64,000 nucleotides of DNA from contig CAXTRQ010000009.1 in the NCBI GenBank assembly GCA_964246705.1, positions 1 through 64,000 of the forward strand. The letters run 5' to 3'. The translations under genes and the position numbers were made by a program. Below the pieces are notes generated by a model that saw nothing but the letters and a program-made list of their open reading frames with translations, had not been told where the DNA came from and ran no database searches. Below are positions 24,980 to 34,925 of the stretch, piece by piece. Position 1 is the first letter of the stretch. Every line of letters starts with the position of its first letter. The stretch comes from DASZCR01 sp964246705. GTDB taxonomy: Bacteria; Acidobacteriota; Blastocatellia; Pyrinomonadales; Pyrinomonadaceae.

Positions 24980-26074
24980 TTGGCTAAAAAAGAGTCTGTT
25001 GGCATCGGCATTATCGGCGCGGGCTTTGCGCGAACGACGCAGATACCGGCCTTTCGTGCGTGCGAAGGGGCGCGCGTCGTGGCGATTGCGAGCGCGCATC
25101 GTGAGAACGCGGAACGCGTCGCGCGTGAATTCGAGATTCCCTTCGCGTCTGATGATTGGCGAGCCGTCATCAGTCGCAATGATGTCTCGCTCGTGAGCAT
25201 CGTCACGCCGCCCGCGACGCACTTGGAGATGACGCTGGCCGCGCTCGCTGCCGGAAAAGCCGTGCTCTGCGAGAAGCCGATGGCGATGAACGCCGATGAA
25301 GCCGAACAAATGCGCGCGGCGGCCAGCGCGTCCGGGCGGCTCGCCTGCATTGACCACGAGTTGCGCTTTCTTCCCGGCAGGAAAAAGATGCGCGAGATGA
25401 TTCGCACAGGAGAACTGGGAAAGATACGTCACGCCAAGTTTCTCTTCCGCGCAGACTCGCGCGCCACGCCGGAGCGCGCGTGGGACTGGTGGTCTGACGC
25501 AGAGCGCGGCGGCGGTGTGCTCGGAGCCATCTGCTCGCACGCCGTTGATACGCTGCACTGGCTTCTGGAGACGCGCATCTCGCAAGTCTCTTGCACGCTT
25601 GCGACACACGTCGCGGAGCGTCACGACCGCGAGACGGGCACACCGCGTCGCGTCACTTCGGACGACGAGGCGAACTTACTCTTACACTTCACCGACAATG
25701 AAAGAACGGAAAGCGCGACCGGCGCTATCTCGCTCTCGGTGGTCGAGCCGGGTCGCCCCGAACACCGCGTCGAAATCTTCGGCTCGCGCGGCGCGCTGCG
25801 CGTCGAAGAGAGTGGCGAACTTTTCCATGCTGAGACGGGCGCGGGCGTGTGGCAAATCGTGGAAGTCGAGAGCGCGCCGCTCGCCGAAGGCATGCGCGAC
25901 TCAAGCTGGTCGCGCGGCTTTACGCTCTTTGCGCGCGAGATCGTCGAAGCCCTGCGCGATGGTCACGAACACGTCGCGGAAGCCGCCACGTTTGAAGACG
26001 GCTATCACATCCAACTCGCGCTCGACGCCGCACGTCGCGCACATGAAAGCGGTTGCCGCGTCACCGTCGGGTGA
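24980..26074 (+). CDS. Gfo/Idh/MocA family NAD(P)-dependent oxidoreductase
   Basis: About 364 aa. The N-terminal Rossmann fold has GIIGAGFARTTQIPAF, then VTPPATHLEMTLAALAAGKAVLCEKPMA, the family hallmark EKP. The C-terminal alpha/beta domain has GGGVLGAICSHAVDTLHWLL with the usual His. Oxidises or reduces sugar-like substrates; the exact one is unknown. TTG 24980 is chosen because AAAGGAG (24968-24974) lies just upstream; the frame stays open back into the tRNA, which cannot be coding. First gene after the tRNA, followed by hyuA. Confidence 0.9.
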   Translation: MAKKESVGIGIIGAGFARTTQIPAFRACEGARVVAIASAHRENAERVAREFEIPFASDDWRAVISRNDVSLVSIVTPPATHLEMTLAALAAGKAVLCEKPMAMNADEAEQMRAAASASGRLACIDHELRFLPGRKKMREMIRTGELGKIRHAKFLFRADSRATPERAWDWWSDAERGGGVLGAICSHAVDTLHWLLETRISQVSCTLATHVAERHDRETGTPRRVTSDDEANLLLHFTDNERTESATGAISLSVVEPGRPEHRVEIFGSRGALRVEESGELFHAETGAGVWQIVEVESAPLAEGMRDSSWSRGFTLFAREIVEALRDGHEHVAEAATFEDGYHIQLALDAARRAHESGCRVTVG

Positions 26075-26130
26075 GCGTCGCCACACAAGCTGATGAGACA
26101 CTACGAGCGATTCGTGACGCGACTTCAAAT

Positions 26131-26172
26131 TTCAAATCTCAAATCCTTAAACTTCTTCTTAGCGCCTCCAGA
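26131..26172. repeat. AAATTTCAAATC repeat plus half of a CTTAGCGCCTCC element
   Basis: ATTTCAAATCTCAAATCCTT followed by CTTCTTCTTAGCGCCTCCAG, between the oxidoreductase and hyuA. Only one arm of the palindrome is evident. Confidence 0.6.
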
Positions 26173-26187
26173 TCTATACAAGCTCAC

Positions 26188-28224
26188 GTGAAGAGTCAGA
26201 AAAAAGCAGCGCGCGTGCGTGTCGGGGTGGATACGGGCGGGACGTTCACCGATTTTGTTTACTATTCAGCGGGTAGGCCGCACGTCTTCAAGCTGGCCTC
26301 GACGCCCGCAGATGCTTCGCTGGCCATCATCGAAGGGTTGCAGCGCATCGCGCGCGAGACGGGCGCGCAAGTTTCCGACATTGAAGTGATCCACGGCACG
26401 ACCGTGGGGACTAACGCGCTGCTTGAAAGACGCGGCGCGCGTATGGCTCTCGTGACGACCGCCGGATTTGAAGACGTGTTGGAGATTGGCCGACAGGCGC
26501 GGGGGCGTCTCTACGATCTCGATTGGGTGCGGCCTGAGCCGATTGTGCCGCGCTCTCTGCGCTTCGGCGTGCGCGAACGCGTCGCCGCCGACGGAAGCAT
26601 CGTCGAAGAGTTGAACGAGAGCGCGCTTCTTAAGTTAGTCGCGCAGTTGAAAAGAGCGCGCGTCGAAGCGGTCGCCATCTCGCTGCTCTTCTCTTTCGTT
26701 GATTCGTCGCACGAGCAGCGCATTGCGGACGCGCTCGCCGCTCGACTGCCGGGCGTGCCGCTTTCCGTTTCGCATAAAATCCTGCCTGAATATCGAGAGT
26801 ACGAACGCACCTCGACCGTCACCATCAACGCTTACCTACAACCTCTGTTGGGCGCGTATCTGAGCCGCCTCGGTGCGCAGGCTTCGCGCCGCTTGCTCGT
26901 GATGCAGTCGTCGGGCGGAAGCATCTCGGCGGGCGTCGCGGCTTCGGAACCCGTGCGGACGATTCTTTCAGGCCCGGCGGGCGGCGTCGTCGGTGCGTTG
27001 GAGAGCGCGCGCATCGCGGGCATCTGCGACATCATCACGTTCGACATGGGCGGAACTTCAACCGATGTCGCGCTGTGCGCGCACGGGGAAGTGCGTCTGA
27101 CGAACGAAGCGACGGTCGCAGGGTTACCCGTCGCCGTGCCCGTGCTGGACATACACACGGTCGGGGCGGGCGGCGGCTCAATCGCGCGCGTGGACGCGGG
27201 CGGCTCGTTGCGCGCCGGGCCTGAATCGGCGGGCGCGAATCCCGGCCCGGCCTGTTACGGGCGCTCGCTTTTGCCGACCGTGACGGATGCCAATCTGGTG
27301 CTCGGTCGTTTCGGCGGAACTGATTTGCTCGGCGGCGACTTTCGTCTAGACGAGGCGCGTGCGCGTGCGGCTCTCACAAATCTTGCGCGCGAGTTGAGCG
27401 CCGTCAGCAAGCACAAGATTGACGAAACGCAGGCGGCACTCGGCGTCGTGCGCGTCGTTAATACGGGGATGGAGAGAGCGCTTCGCGCCGTCTCTGTCGA
27501 GCGTGGCTTCGACCCGCGCGCCTTCACGCTTCTTTCGTTCGGCGGCGCGGGCGGGCTGCACGCGGTCGAACTCGCGCGCGCTCTGCGTATTCCGCGCGTG
27601 ATCGTCCCGGCGAGTCCCGGCGCGCTCTCGGCGACAGGCGCGATTTATTCGGACGTGGTCAAGGATTCGAGCCGCACGGTCATGCTTGAGGCGACAGCTA
27701 AGATGAGCGCGCGACTCGAACGAGCCTTTGTCGAGATGGAGCGCGGCGCACGCACGGCGCTCAGGCGCGAAGGCTTCGCGGAAGCGCGGCAGAGACATGA
27801 GCGCAGCGTCAACGCGCGATACAACGGGCAGTCTTTCGAGTTGGAAGTTAAATGGGCGGACGGCGAAACGCTCATCGAGCGTTTTCATCGCGCGCACGAA
27901 GCGCGTTACGGCTACGCGCAAGAGGCGAAGGCGGTCGAGATTGTCAGCGCGCGCGTGCGCTCCGTCGGCCTCGTCGAAAAGCCGGAGGGCAATGAAAGAA
28001 CACGCGCGCGCAGTCGCACGCAGCACGTCGCGCCGCACCGCACCGCGCCCGTCTATCTGGCGCGCGGGCGAATTGAAACGGCTGTCTACACGCGTGAAGA
28101 TTTACCGGCGGGCGCATGTCTGAAATCTCCTTGCATCGTCGTTGAGTATTCTTCGACAACGCTCATCCCTGAAGGCGCACGCGCCTCGATAGACGCGCAC
28201 GGCAATCTCATTATCGAGCCATGA
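26188..28224 (+). CDS. hyuA: Hydantoinase/5-oxoprolinase subunit A
   Basis: About 678 aa. Opens with the acetate-kinase/ASKHA phosphate motif VGVDTGGTFTDFVYY, followed by HGTTVGTNALLERRGA, the core ITFDMGGTSTDVALC, and GAGGGSIARVDAGGSLRAGPESAGANPGP split by the usual turns. The family couples ATP cleavage to ring opening of hydantoins or 5-oxoproline together with subunit B. GTG 26188 is used since the frame upstream runs through the AAATTTCAAATC repeat. Its last codons overlap hyuB by four bases (ATGA), so the two subunits are translationally coupled. Substrate not decidable. Confidence 0.92.
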   Translation: MKSQKKAARVRVGVDTGGTFTDFVYYSAGRPHVFKLASTPADASLAIIEGLQRIARETGAQVSDIEVIHGTTVGTNALLERRGARMALVTTAGFEDVLEIGRQARGRLYDLDWVRPEPIVPRSLRFGVRERVAADGSIVEELNESALLKLVAQLKRARVEAVAISLLFSFVDSSHEQRIADALAARLPGVPLSVSHKILPEYREYERTSTVTINAYLQPLLGAYLSRLGAQASRRLLVMQSSGGSISAGVAASEPVRTILSGPAGGVVGALESARIAGICDIITFDMGGTSTDVALCAHGEVRLTNEATVAGLPVAVPVLDIHTVGAGGGSIARVDAGGSLRAGPESAGANPGPACYGRSLLPTVTDANLVLGRFGGTDLLGGDFRLDEARARAALTNLARELSAVSKHKIDETQAALGVVRVVNTGMERALRAVSVERGFDPRAFTLLSFGGAGGLHAVELARALRIPRVIVPASPGALSATGAIYSDVVKDSSRTVMLEATAKMSARLERAFVEMERGARTALRREGFAEARQRHERSVNARYNGQSFELEVKWADGETLIERFHRAHEARYGYAQEAKAVEIVSARVRSVGLVEKPEGNERTRARSRTQHVAPHRTAPVYLARGRIETAVYTREDLPAGACLKSPCIVVEYSSTTLIPEGARASIDAHGNLIIEP

Positions 28225-29918
28225 AACGAAAAGCTGACTTTGATCCGACGACGCTGGCAATCTATCGCGCGCTCTACACTTCTGTGGCAGAGGAGATGGG
28301 CATTACGCTCAGGCGCACGGCCTTCTCACCGAACATCAAAGAGCGGCGCGATTATTCGTGCGCCGTCTTCGACGCGCGCGGGCACGTGATCGCGCAGGGC
28401 GATCACATGCCCGTCCATCTCGGCTCGATGCCGATGGCGGTGGCGGCGGCTCTCAACGCGACGAGACTCGCGCCCGGCGATGTGGTCGTACTCAACGACC
28501 CCTTCGCGGGCGGCACGCACCTGCCCGACGTGACACTCGTCATGGGAGCCTTTCAAGAAGTGGAAGAGGGAAAACGTACAGGGCAGAAGACAAAGAACTC
28601 GATTTCAAATCTCAAATCTCAAACTCCCAAATTAACGTACGACGGTTCGCCTTCAACCCTTTTACCCTCTTTCCCCCTTCCACTTTTTTACGTTGCCAAT
28701 CGCGCGCACCACGCGGACATCGGCGGGGCGACGCCGGGTTCGATGGGGATGGCGATTGACGTTTACGGCGAGGGGTTGCGCATCCCGCCCGTTCATCTCG
28801 TGCGCGGCGGGCGCGTCGTTGAAGACGTGTTGCGACTGCTGATGGCGAACGTGCGCGCGCAAGGCGAGAGACGCGCAGACTTCGAGGCGCAAATAGGCTC
28901 GTTGAAGACTGGCGCGGTTCGCCTGCTTGAAATTGTCGAACGCTCAGGCGCGCGCGAGGTAACGGAATATGCGGCGCATCTGATTGAATATTCGGCGCGC
29001 GTCATGCGTGCCTGTCTGGCTGAAGTCCCTGAAGGCGTCTATGAAGCGGAAGACGCGCTCGACGGCGACGGCGTTCGTGCGGGCGAAATTACTGTGCGCG
29101 TGCGTGTGACGATTCGCGGCGAGAGCGCGGTCGTGGATTTTACTGGCAGCGCGCCGCAGGTCGCGGGGCCGGTCAACGCGGTTGAAGCGATTACGGTGTC
29201 GGCGGTCGCATACGTCTTTCGCTGCCTCATTGGCGCGGAGGATGTCCCCGCGAGCGCGGGGCTGATGCAGCCGGTTAAAGTTATCGCGCCGCTCGGGACG
29301 GTGGTCAACGCCGCGCACCCCGCTTCGGTCGCGGGCGGCAATGTCGAAACCTCGCAGCGTATCGTTGACGTGCTTTTTAAAGCTCTATCGAAAGCTCTGC
29401 CCGGAAGAATTCCGGCGGCGAGCCAAGGGACGATGAACAATCTGACCATCGGCGGTATTGACCCGCAGAGCGGGGCTGAGTTCGCTTACTATGAGACGGT
29501 CGCGGGCGGCATGGGCGCGCGTCCCGGTCACGACGGCGCGAGCGCAGTCCATACGCACATGACCAACAGCCTCAACACGCCCGCCGAAGCGCTTGAGTAT
29601 GCCTATCCTCTGCGCGTCCGCGAATATGCGATCCGGCGCGCGTCGGGCGGCGGCGGTAAGACGCGCGGCGGAGACGGCGTCGTGCGCGAGATAGAAACGC
29701 TCGTGCCCGCGCGGATGTCGCTGCTGGCCGACCGGCGCACACGCGCGCCCTACGGACTCGCGGGCGGCGGAGACGGGCGCACGGGACGCGATTTCATCAT
29801 CCGCAAAAGACGCAGGCGCGCGATTAGCGCCAAGGGTTCGTGGGCGCTCGAAGCGCACGACCGCGTCCGCGTCGAGACGCCGGGCGGCGGCGGCCACGGC
29901 AAAGACAAAAAAATTTAA
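28221..29918 (+). CDS. hyuB: Hydantoinase/5-oxoprolinase subunit B with an in-frame repeat insertion
   Basis: 565 aa. Family motifs: EEMGITLRRTAFSPNIKERRDYSCAVFD region, HLGSMPMAV, LNDPFAGGTHLPDVTLV, FYVANRAHHADIGG, GGGGKTRGGDG and GGGGHG near the end. Between LPDVTLVMGAFQE and FYVANRAHHADIGG, which normally lie close together, there are about 40 extra residues (nt about 28558-28685) including NSISNLKSQTPKL, encoded by ATTTCAAATCTCAAATCTC, i.e. the intergenic AT-rich repeat of this genome. The insert is bounded by 9-bp inverted arms AAGTGGAAG (28558-28566) and CTTCCACTT (28677-28685) and keeps the frame. Whether the enzyme still works is unknown. Confidence 0.9.
   Translation: MKRKADFDPTTLAIYRALYTSVAEEMGITLRRTAFSPNIKERRDYSCAVFDARGHVIAQGDHMPVHLGSMPMAVAAALNATRLAPGDVVVLNDPFAGGTHLPDVTLVMGAFQEVEEGKRTGQKTKNSISNLKSQTPKLTYDGSPSTLLPSFPLPLFYVANRAHHADIGGATPGSMGMAIDVYGEGLRIPPVHLVRGGRVVEDVLRLLMANVRAQGERRADFEAQIGSLKTGAVRLLEIVERSGAREVTEYAAHLIEYSARVMRACLAEVPEGVYEAEDALDGDGVRAGEITVRVRVTIRGESAVVDFTGSAPQVAGPVNAVEAITVSAVAYVFRCLIGAEDVPASAGLMQPVKVIAPLGTVVNAAHPASVAGGNVETSQRIVDVLFKALSKALPGRIPAASQGTMNNLTIGGIDPQSGAEFAYYETVAGGMGARPGHDGASAVHTHMTNSLNTPAEALEYAYPLRVREYAIRRASGGGGKTRGGDGVVREIETLVPARMSLLADRRTRAPYGLAGGGDGRTGRDFIIRKRRRRAISAKGSWALEAHDRVRVETPGGGGHGKDKKI
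28558..28685. repeat. Repeat element inside hyuB
   Basis: Inverted arms AAGTGGAAG / CTTCCACTT, inner ATTTCAAATCTCAAATCTC block, two ACGTAC words (28574 and 28635 region). A coding-region member of the intergenic repeat family. Confidence 0.65.
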
Positions 29919-29955
29919 CTCATTGATTCATTGGGTCAATGATAAAATCAGAATC

Positions 29956-31629
29956 ATGCGCGTCACCATCGGACAGATCAACACGACGAACGGCGATTAT
30001 GAAGGCAACGTGGAACGCATTCTGCGCGCCATCGAGCAGGGGAAGCGAGATAGAAGCGACCTCGTCGTACTGCCCGAAGTCGCCGTGCAAGGTTACACGT
30101 CGCTCGACTGGTTTCTTGATCGAGATGTCGCGCAAGGCTCTCTCGCGCCTCTCGAAAAAATCATCCCGGCGACTGAAGGCATCACGGCGGTCGTCGGCAC
30201 GGTGAGGCCGACGGGACAGGAGGCCGCGCCTTCAAGTCGCAAGCTCTATAACTCTGCGGCGGTGATTCGCAACCGCGAACTTTTAGGTTTTGCCGATAAA
30301 ACTCTGCTCCCCGAATACGACGTGTTCGACGACCCGCGCTATTTCGAGTCAGCCACAGAGCGCAGGCTTTTTACACTCGGCAGAGAGAAACTTGGCGTTC
30401 CCGTCTGCGAGGATTTCTGGAACGATAAGACTTTCTGGCGCGAGCGGCTCTACACGAACGACCCGACCGATGAGCTTGTCGAGATGGGCGCGACCGTGCT
30501 CGTCTCGCCGAACGCTTCGCCTTTCAATAAAGAGAAGATGGGACAGCGTTGCTCGATGGTTTCGCATCGTTCAAAGCTCACAGGGTTGCCGATTGTCTAT
30601 GTCAATCTCGTCGGCGGAAACGACGGCATCATCTTCGACGGCGCGAGCCTCGTCACCGATTGCGAGGGGCACATCATCCTGCAAGCCCCGCCCTTCGAGG
30701 AATTCATCGGCACGGTTTCTCTGGACTGCGGCGTGCGCGACGAAAGGTGTCTGCCCGGCGACGACATCGAAACTGTCCATCAGGCGCTCGTCTTAGGCAT
30801 CCGCGATTACGCGCGCAAGAATCGCTTCGAGCGCGCCGTGCTCGGACTCTCAGGCGGCATTGATTCGGCGGTCGTGGCGGCGCTGGCGTGCGAGGCGCTG
30901 GGCGCTGAAAACGTCTTGTCGGTGATGATGCCCTCGCCTTTTTCTTCGCGCGGGAGCATTGAGGATTCCATCGCGCTCGGCGAGAATCTGGGGATGCCCG
31001 TCATCGAACGTCCCATCACTTCGGCCTTCGAGGCGGTGACGCGCGAGTTGAAGCTGACGAAGCCGACGCGCGGCGGCGAATCGCTCGCCGCCGAAAATCT
31101 ACAGTCTCGACTGCGCGGCAATATCCTGATGACGATCTCGAACGCCGAAGGCAGGCTGTTGCTTTCAACCGGCAACAAATCGGAACTCGCGCTCGGCTAC
31201 TGCACGCTCTACGGCGACACGAACGGCGGCCTCGCCGTCCTCGGCGACCTACTGAAGACGGAAGTCTATGCGCTCGCGCGCGCCTTGAACCGCGAGCGCG
31301 AGCTTATCCCTTGGGCGATTATCAACAAACGCCCGTCAGCCGAACTCGCGCCCGACCAGTTCGACGACCAATCGCTGCCCGCTTACGACGTGCTCGACCC
31401 TATTCTGAAACTCTACTTCGAGAAGAAGGCGACGCCCGAAGAGATTATCGCCGCCGGAAACAACGGCGCGCTCGTCTACGACATTTTGAACCGCGTCGAG
31501 TCGCCCGCTAACGAATTCAAGCGGCGGCAGCTTCCGCCCACGCTCATCATTTCGCGCCACGCCATCGGCATCGGTCGTCGTCGCCCCGTCACGCATCGCT
31601 ACCGCCGCCAGCCGCCCGCGAGCGGCTAG
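29956..31629 (+). CDS. nadE: Glutamine-dependent NAD+ synthetase
   Basis: About 557 aa, last step of NAD synthesis. N-terminal nitrilase-fold glutaminase with Glu (VLPEVAVQGY), Lys (FADKTLLPEYDVFDD) and Cys (GVPVCEDFWND) of the catalytic triad; C-terminal ATP-pyrophosphatase domain with the P-loop SGGIDSAVVAALACEALGA and later STGNKSELALGYCTLYGD. ATG 29956 is preferred over the upstream frame start at 29923 because it begins directly with VTIGQINTTNGDYEGN. 37 bases after hyuB, so possibly in the same transcript. Confidence 0.95.
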   Translation: MRVTIGQINTTNGDYEGNVERILRAIEQGKRDRSDLVVLPEVAVQGYTSLDWFLDRDVAQGSLAPLEKIIPATEGITAVVGTVRPTGQEAAPSSRKLYNSAAVIRNRELLGFADKTLLPEYDVFDDPRYFESATERRLFTLGREKLGVPVCEDFWNDKTFWRERLYTNDPTDELVEMGATVLVSPNASPFNKEKMGQRCSMVSHRSKLTGLPIVYVNLVGGNDGIIFDGASLVTDCEGHIILQAPPFEEFIGTVSLDCGVRDERCLPGDDIETVHQALVLGIRDYARKNRFERAVLGLSGGIDSAVVAALACEALGAENVLSVMMPSPFSSRGSIEDSIALGENLGMPVIERPITSAFEAVTRELKLTKPTRGGESLAAENLQSRLRGNILMTISNAEGRLLLSTGNKSELALGYCTLYGDTNGGLAVLGDLLKTEVYALARALNRERELIPWAIINKRPSAELAPDQFDDQSLPAYDVLDPILKLYFEKKATPEEIIAAGNNGALVYDILNRVESPANEFKRRQLPPTLIISRHAIGIGRRRPVTHRYRRQPPASG

Positions 31630-31642
31630 AGGCTGTCATAAG

Positions 31643-31714
31643 TTTTCAGCCGAGATAAAGTTCCTCACACCGGAAATTCAGGACTGAAAACTTAAAACTT
31701 AAAACTTAAAATTG
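31643..31714. repeat. Palindrome and AAAACTT direct repeats after nadE
   Basis: AAGTTTTCAG (about 31650) faces CTGAAAACTT (about 31684), followed by three AAAACTT units. Possible terminator; the rest of the 246-base gap to the kinase gene holds only a GCGGGCTT...AAGCCCCGC hairpin near 31795. Confidence 0.5.
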
Positions 31715-31875
31715 TATCGCTGTGCAATATATCTTGAAAACGCGTCTGCTTTAGAGCAAAATACGGACTCAATAGGTGTGCGCCTTTAATTTAGCGGGCT
31801 TTGTTTTTTTAAGCCCCGCCACTGTCAAGAAAACTTCTTAACCTCGCGCTCGTCTGCGTCGTTGGCTTCAAACCC

Positions 31876-34800
31876 ATGATCGGGCAAACAGTTTCTCATT
31901 ACCGAATTCTCAGTCAGATAGGCGAGGGCGGGATGGGTGTCGTGTATCTCGCCGAAGATACGCGGCTCGGTCGCCGCGTCGCCATCAAGTTTCCGCTCAC
32001 AGGCTCCGACGAGAAGCATTACCGCGCGCGTTTTCTACGCGAGGCGCGCGCCGTCTCAGCCCTCGCTCATCCGAATATCGCCGCCGTCTACGATTACGGA
32101 GAGACGCCCGGCGGACAGCCCTACATCGTCATGGAACTGGTCGTAGGGCCGAATTTGAGCGACCTGCTGTACTCCAGCGCGTTGACGATTGTGCGCGCCG
32201 TCGAAATTGTCGAAGAGGTTGCGATGGCGCTCTCGGAAGCGCACCGGCGCGGCATCGTCCACCGCGACATCAAGCCGTCGAACGTCCTGATTAACGAGCG
32301 CAATGAAGTTAAAGTGTTGGACTTCGGCCTCGCCAAGCAACTCGAAGAGGAACTGCTGACCGAATCCAGCGCGAACGCGCAGACGCTTCTCTCGACGCGG
32401 ACGCGCAGCGATGTCGTCATCGGCACGCCGCTCTATCTTTCGCCCGAACAGGCGCGCGGCGCAAAAGTGGACGCGCGCAGCGATCTGTTCGCCCTCGGCG
32501 CGCTGCTCTACGAGTGCATCGCGGGTCGCCCGGCCTTCTCCGGCGCGAACGTCATCGAGATCGGCGCGCAGGTTATTCATGTCAATCCCGCGCCGCCGTC
32601 GAAATTCAATTCACATGTCCCGCCGGAGTTGGATCGCATCACGCTCAAGGCGCTGTCGAAGAAACCAGAGGATCGCTACCAGTCGGCGGATGCGATGATC
32701 GCCGATTTGGAACGCGCGCGCGCGCCTCTCTCAAATAACGACACGGTGCGGACGCGCCGTCTGATGACGCAGGGGGGCGCGCCGCGCTCAAGCGCGCTGC
32801 TGACGCTTTCCGACAACTTGCGCCGCCCGCGTCTTTCGCCGCTCGCTTTTCTCGCCGCTCTCGTCGCCGTCCTCGTCGGCGTCTGGGCGGTCTCCTATCT
32901 GAGTCGCCCGCCCATCTACGTGCCGCCCGCCCACGCCCTCAATTTATACAATCAGGCGACGGATGCGATGCGCGACGGTGCATATCAGAAGGCCAGTGGG
33001 TTGCTGCAAGAGGCCGTCGAGATAGACAACAAGTTTGCGCTGGCGCACGCGCGGCTCGCCGAAGCATGGACGGAGCTTGATTATCTAGACCGCGCGCGGG
33101 ATGAACTCTTCAAAATCAAAGACATTGACATCAACACTCTTTCGCGGGAGGACGCCCTACGCTACGACGCGATCACTTCAATGGTGAGGCGCGACTATCC
33201 GGCAGCGATTAAAACTTATCAACAGATCATCGAACTCAATCCGCAGCAACCGCAGGCTTATGTGGATTTAGGGGGCGCATTTGAGAAGAACAACGAGCCG
33301 GTGAGAGCGATCGAGAGTTACACGAAAGCGACCGACCACGACTCGAATTATGCGACGGCTTTCCTGCGCCTCGGTACGCTCTACGGGCGACAGAAAGATT
33401 TAGGCGGGGCGGCCAACGCTCTTAAGCGCGCAGAGACGCTATACGAAGCCGCAGAGAATAAAGAAGGGCGCGCCGAAGTGCTCTACCAGCGTGGACTGAT
33501 CTACACCAACGCAAAGAACATAACGGAAGCGCGCAGGTGTCTGCAAGAGTCGCTCGAACTGGCGCGCGCCACTAATAATCGAGCGCAGCAGGTGCAGGCG
33601 CTTTTGCAGTTAGGCGCGGTTGCGGGGAGCGACAACCACTTTGAGGAGGCGTTCGCCTCGGTGCAGGAAGCCCTCGCACTGGCACAGGCCGCCAGCCTGT
33701 TTAATCTCACGGCACGCAGCTACATTATGCTCGGCACGATTTATTTGCAGCAGGGCGAGCATTATGATGATGCGGAGAAGAATTTCAGGACTGCTCTGGA
33801 TTTCGCGCGCGCCTATAAGGTGCCTCGTCTTGAGGCGCTCGCCGCCGTCAATCTCGCCAGTTTGTTCTACACCCTGAACCGGCTGGATGAAGCGTTGCAA
33901 TATGCTGGGCAGGCGCGCGACTTTTACCAGCAGGGCGGCTATCGCAACGAGGCTTTAAGAGCCATTATGATTATCGCGCGCTGCCGCGTGTCGAAGGGCG
34001 AATATCAGCCAGCGCTTACTATATTAAATGAGCAGCTTAGCCTCGCCGACCAGTCCAGCAGCATTCCACAAATCGGAGACTTGCATCGTGAAATCGGTGC
34101 TCTATTATTCGTCCTGGAGCGATTTCCGGAGGCTCTCAAACATTACAAGGAGAGCTATTTAATCTCCAAAAACCTCAACAATTCGGGGGGGCTTGATTAC
34201 ATCCTCTTGATGCAGGGGGTTGTCCTCTGGCACGTCGGACGATACGACGAGGCGCGCGAAGCTCTCACCCAAGCCGACCAGATCGCTGCGCGTCCCGAAA
34301 GCCCAAATAAGCAAGTCCAGGCGCGCGTCCGCAACATCGAAGCACAAATCGCGCTCAGCCAGCGCCGCTTTGCTGAAGCCATCTCTAAAAGCCATGAGAC
34401 GCTTAAACTGGGCGCGTCCTACAAAGACCTTATCGCCGACATCAATGGCACGCTCGGACGGGCGCTGGTCTTCAGCGGCAAGCACGATCAAGGCGTCGCA
34501 ATGTGTAAGGAATCTTTGCAGCAGGCGATAGAGTCCAAGGACCCAGCGACCATCGCCTACGCCCAACTCACGCTTGCCGAAGCGTTGTCCGAAGCAGGCG
34601 AGATTGAGGCCGCCGGGGACGCCGCGCGACAGGCGCACGAGAGCTTCACACGTTTCGACCAGATCGAGTCGCAGTGGCGTGCCCTTGTCCTAATGGCGCG
34701 TGCCAGCCGCCACGCGGGCGAAGACACAGCGGCGCAAGATCAACTGGCGCAGGCCGCTAATCTTCTCTCTCGCCTCGAAAATGAATGGGGCGCGGAAGCT

Positions 34801-34878
34801 GCGAAAATCTATTTCGCACGCCCGGACGTTCAGCCACTTCGCAAGGACGTGCTCGAATTGCCCTCTCGCGTTCGTTGA
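31876..34878 (+). CDS. Transmembrane Ser/Thr protein kinase with long TPR domain
   Basis: 1000 aa, Hanks-type. Glycine loop IGEGGMGVVYLAED, ATP-binding K38 in VAIKFP, catalytic HRDIKPSN (D131), DFG at 149-151, SPEQARG. The kinase ends near residue 285; a hydrophobic segment follows at about 325-342 (LAALVAVLVGVWAVSYL), then roughly 13-15 TPR or TPR-like units to the C-terminus, placed outside the cytoplasm if the topology is simple. This architecture is common in Acidobacteriota. Signal and targets unknown. A small protein gene follows after 47 bases with its own AAGGAG site. Confidence 0.93.
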   Translation: MIGQTVSHYRILSQIGEGGMGVVYLAEDTRLGRRVAIKFPLTGSDEKHYRARFLREARAVSALAHPNIAAVYDYGETPGGQPYIVMELVVGPNLSDLLYSSALTIVRAVEIVEEVAMALSEAHRRGIVHRDIKPSNVLINERNEVKVLDFGLAKQLEEELLTESSANAQTLLSTRTRSDVVIGTPLYLSPEQARGAKVDARSDLFALGALLYECIAGRPAFSGANVIEIGAQVIHVNPAPPSKFNSHVPPELDRITLKALSKKPEDRYQSADAMIADLERARAPLSNNDTVRTRRLMTQGGAPRSSALLTLSDNLRRPRLSPLAFLAALVAVLVGVWAVSYLSRPPIYVPPAHALNLYNQATDAMRDGAYQKASGLLQEAVEIDNKFALAHARLAEAWTELDYLDRARDELFKIKDIDINTLSREDALRYDAITSMVRRDYPAAIKTYQQIIELNPQQPQAYVDLGGAFEKNNEPVRAIESYTKATDHDSNYATAFLRLGTLYGRQKDLGGAANALKRAETLYEAAENKEGRAEVLYQRGLIYTNAKNITEARRCLQESLELARATNNRAQQVQALLQLGAVAGSDNHFEEAFASVQEALALAQAASLFNLTARSYIMLGTIYLQQGEHYDDAEKNFRTALDFARAYKVPRLEALAAVNLASLFYTLNRLDEALQYAGQARDFYQQGGYRNEALRAIMIIARCRVSKGEYQPALTILNEQLSLADQSSSIPQIGDLHREIGALLFVLERFPEALKHYKESYLISKNLNNSGGLDYILLMQGVVLWHVGRYDEAREALTQADQIAARPESPNKQVQARVRNIEAQIALSQRRFAEAISKSHETLKLGASYKDLIADINGTLGRALVFSGKHDQGVAMCKESLQQAIESKDPATIAYAQLTLAEALSEAGEIEAAGDAARQAHESFTRFDQIESQWRALVLMARASRHAGEDTAAQDQLAQAANLLSRLENEWGAEAAKIYFARPDVQPLRKDVLELPSRVR

Positions 34879-34925
34879 ATCCAACGCCGTGACCTAAACC
34901 TCAACCCCAAAGGAGCAACAGAAAG

